Source: JBBQTU01 sp038213005
GTDB lineage: Bacteria > Planctomycetota > Phycisphaerae > Tepidisphaerales > Tepidisphaeraceae
Length of the DNA stretch: 6,639 nt
Direction of reading: 5' to 3'
Assembly (NCBI GenBank): GCA_038213005.1
Contig: JBBQTU010000229.1
Coordinates: forward strand, 1-6,639
Shown piece after piece: positions 5,450 through 6,639 of this stretch. Below the pieces are notes generated by a model, which was not told the origin of the DNA, ran no database searches, and saw nothing but the letters and a program-made list of their open reading frames with translations. Made by a program: the position numbers and the translations under genes. The number at the start of each line of letters is the position of its first letter. Positions within the stretch are counted from its first letter, which is position 1.

Positions 5450-6274
5450 TTAGCCTAAATGCGGTCGCCCTGCCTTATCCACCTTCCTGAGGGAGAGCAG
5501 CAACACAAGGACAGGAACGACCATGACGGCGGTGGAGGCTTCGGGTACCGAGTAGTAACTGATGCTGTTGCTGTCGAGCGTCACCGCCCCGTTGAGGGCT
5601 ATCACATGCCCGTTCACGCTGGCACCGGTAACGAGCGTATCGCTTGCCCCGGCGATGATCGCCCCGATAAGCGCCGTCCTCGCACCGAGGGTGGCCGAAG
5701 TGCCAACCTGAAAAAAGATGTTGCTGGCGTCGGCGCCGTTGCTCAGGAGCATCGACGAATCCGAAGCGGTTGTAAGCGTGCTACCGATCTGGAAGACGTA
5801 AAGCGGAGCGGTCTGTCCCAGACCCGTGAGAGTGAGAGTCCCCGTCAACTGAGCCGATGAGTCGAAATGATAGACTCCCGGTGAGAGCGTGAGCCCACCG
5901 AGATCCTGGCCCGTCAGATTGTTCGCAGGCAGGAACGAGAGGCCCGCAAGCGTGGCATACGCGTTCGCGGCGTCGGCATGGGCTTGCACTGCGACCGCGT
6001 CGTTCATGTGCAGCGTCCCGTGCGTCACGAGGCCCGGAGGAAACCCAGTGATGGCCGTTCCCGGGCTCACACCGACGTCGCCAACCAAGACACTCGGGCC
6101 GGTGTTGGTCACCGTCGATCCACCGAGGACCGCGAAGCCTTCTGCCGTGCCCAGCAGTCCGGCATCAGCCTATGCGCTGATGCCAGCGCCAGCCACAAAG
6201 GCCGCGCCTATCACAACTCGCGTCACCAATGTCGTGCGTCCAAGACAGTTCGAAACGGCGCTGCAGATACCCAT
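5450..6274 (-). CDS. DUF3494 ice-binding-like exported protein with PEP-CTERM-like tail, interrupted by an in-frame amber codon
   Basis: The frame from the ATG at 6272-6274 to TAA at 5450-5452 spans 274 codons, with TAG at codon 35 (6170-6172). Codons 1-34 encode a signal peptide: Arg13 and Arg19, a hydrophobic core at about 20-31, then Ile-Ser-Ala. Directly after the TAG comes ADAGLLGTAEGFAVLGGSTV, then TNTGPSVLVGDVGVSPGTAI and TGFPPG, the characteristic opening of DUF3494 domains, and the domain continues unbroken to about residue 240. The tail has VPEAS (243-247), a hydrophobic stretch and Arg-Lys, like a PEP-CTERM sorting signal with PEA for PEP, followed by ten further residues. DUF3494 folds as a beta-solenoid; known members bind ice and others serve as adhesins. 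The ATG has a good Shine-Dalgarno. Starting instead at the GTG at 6112 would lose the signal peptide and the first strand. The gene is either recently broken, read through, or affected by a sequencing error. Ice binding is not demonstrated. Confidence 0.85.
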
Positions 6275-6280
6275 TGTATT

Positions 6281-6285
6281 CTCCT
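6281..6285 (-). promoter_or_regulatory. Shine-Dalgarno AGGAG deciding the start at 6274
   Basis: On the minus strand TAGGAG is followed by the 6-nt spacer AATACA and the ATG at 6274. It shows that the original start of the DUF3494 gene lies upstream of the amber codon. Confidence 0.7.
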
Positions 6286-6310
6286 ACGAAACGAGGTCGT
6301 CCAGAGCAAT

Positions 6311-6329
6311 ACTTGAACCCACTTGAACC
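6311..6329. repeat. Direct repeat ACTTGAACC, two copies 10 bp apart
   Basis: Copies lie at 6311-6319 and 6321-6329, in the probable leader of the DUF3494 gene and overlapping the candidate plus-strand promoter. The 10-bp period, one helical turn, fits a protein-binding site. Confidence 0.45.
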
Positions 6330-6340
6330 TTTTATATAAT
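6313..6340 (+). promoter_or_regulatory. Near-consensus plus-strand promoter with no gene downstream
   Basis: TTGAAC (6313-6318) and a perfect TATAAT (6335-6340) are separated by 16 nt. The start would be near 6347. No convincing coding frame follows on the plus strand; transcription would run toward the hairpin at 6518-6549. Confidence 0.4.
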
Positions 6341-6365
6341 GTACAACCGTCACCCTGGGAAGCAA
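6336..6365 (-). promoter_or_regulatory. Candidate promoter of the DUF3494 gene
   Basis: On the minus strand TTGCTT (6360-6365) and CATTAT (6336-6341) are separated by 18 nt, predicting a leader of about 55 nt that contains the ACTTGAACC repeats. The match is only moderate and it overlaps the plus-strand promoter. Confidence 0.3.
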
Positions 6366-6517
6366 CGGACAATCCCTCGCGATTGCCCCTCGTCAAACCG
6401 CTTGAGACGGAAGAGAATGAACCGGGGAGAGGCCAAGAGGACATCCGACATTTATTGCCCATGCGAAAATCAAAGAGGACGCGGTTCAGATTGTGGTTCA
6501 GATAGCCATCATGCAAG

Positions 6518-6549
6518 ACGCCGCGCGGATGTCGCCACCCGCGCGGCGT
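6518..6549. terminator. Strong GC hairpin, probable terminator
   Basis: ACGCCGCGCGG (6518-6528) pairs perfectly with CCGCGCGGCGT (6539-6549) around a 10-nt loop. It begins 6 nt after the likely stop of the minus-strand gene at the right edge. On the plus strand it is followed by TGATTCTTC, on the minus strand by CTTGCATG, so the U-tract is poor in both directions. Confidence 0.5.
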
Positions 6550-6555
6550 GATTCT

Positions 6556-6639
6556 TCAATCGTAAGGCACCGCGACGAAGCAGGTCTGGGACGCCGGCTT
6601 TTCCGGCGATTCGGCGAGAGTTCTGGTTGCCTTCCAAGC
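6556..6639 (-). CDS. C-terminal 27 codons of an unidentified protein (partial)
   Basis: A minus-strand frame enters from the right edge and ends at TGA (6556-6558). The last residues read PEKPASQTCFVAVPYD. About 70 percent of wobble bases are G or C, the gene would end 6 nt before a strong hairpin, and the ending looks protein-like. I do not recognise the family. With so few codons the call is tentative. Confidence 0.4.
   Translation of the reverse strand, partial: AWKATRTLAESPEKPASQTCFVAVPYD

Noticed and set aside
6165..6365. Minus-strand open frame of 66 codons overlapping the DUF3494 signal peptide region
   Set aside because: It is in another frame, while the signal peptide and its Shine-Dalgarno are in frame with the DUF3494 domain.
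6339..6551. Plus-strand open frame of 70 codons after the TATAAT box
   Set aside because: Its ATG overlaps the -10 box, so it could not lie in a transcript from that promoter, and its stop falls in the terminal hairpin.

Overview
The window looks like a piece of a planctomycete chromosome, most likely of the class Phycisphaerae. The evidence is a very large surface protein with an N-terminal LEPR-XLL-like tag (residues LEPLEGRVLFS) followed by autotransporter-type beta-strand repeats, a second exported protein with a PEP-CTERM-like tail, a Gfo/Idh/MocA oxidoreductase, and C-rich wobble positions. This placement is inferred from protein features only; no rRNA or marker gene is present.

Layout from left to right. 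Positions 1-1013 (minus) hold the N-terminal 337 residues of the repeat-rich surface protein, which runs off the left edge. Positions 1014-1401 are an intergenic leader and promoter region. Positions 1402-2190 (minus) encode a DUF1444 protein. It is divergent, across 62 bp, from a Gfo/Idh/MocA oxidoreductase at 2253-3290 (plus), which has a strong Shine-Dalgarno but has lost both the usual EKP lysine and the usual active-site histidine. That gene converges, across 15 bp, on a DUF502 membrane protein at 3306-3905 (minus). Positions 3906-5449 are about 1.5 kb of gene-poor DNA packed with small repeats: a 15-bp tandem repeat, a G-quadruplex-capable tract, 7- and 8-bp direct repeats, a 26-bp inverted pair of hairpins and two further hairpins. 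Embedded in it is the 5' stub of what looks like a P-loop ATPase gene. Positions 5450-6274 (minus) encode a DUF3494 (ice-binding-like) exported protein whose reading frame is interrupted by one amber codon exactly at the end of the signal peptide. The right edge (6556-6639, minus) probably holds the last 27 codons of another gene, followed by a strong GC hairpin.

The genes do not form one pathway. The two exported proteins suggest investment in the cell surface or extracellular matrix. DUF1444, the oxidoreductase and DUF502 look like ordinary accessory or housekeeping genes in separate transcription units. I see no defence system, CRISPR array, transposase, rRNA or tRNA. The points most worth checking are the amber codon in the DUF3494 gene, the inverted hairpin pair beside the ATPase stub, and the altered active site of the oxidoreductase.
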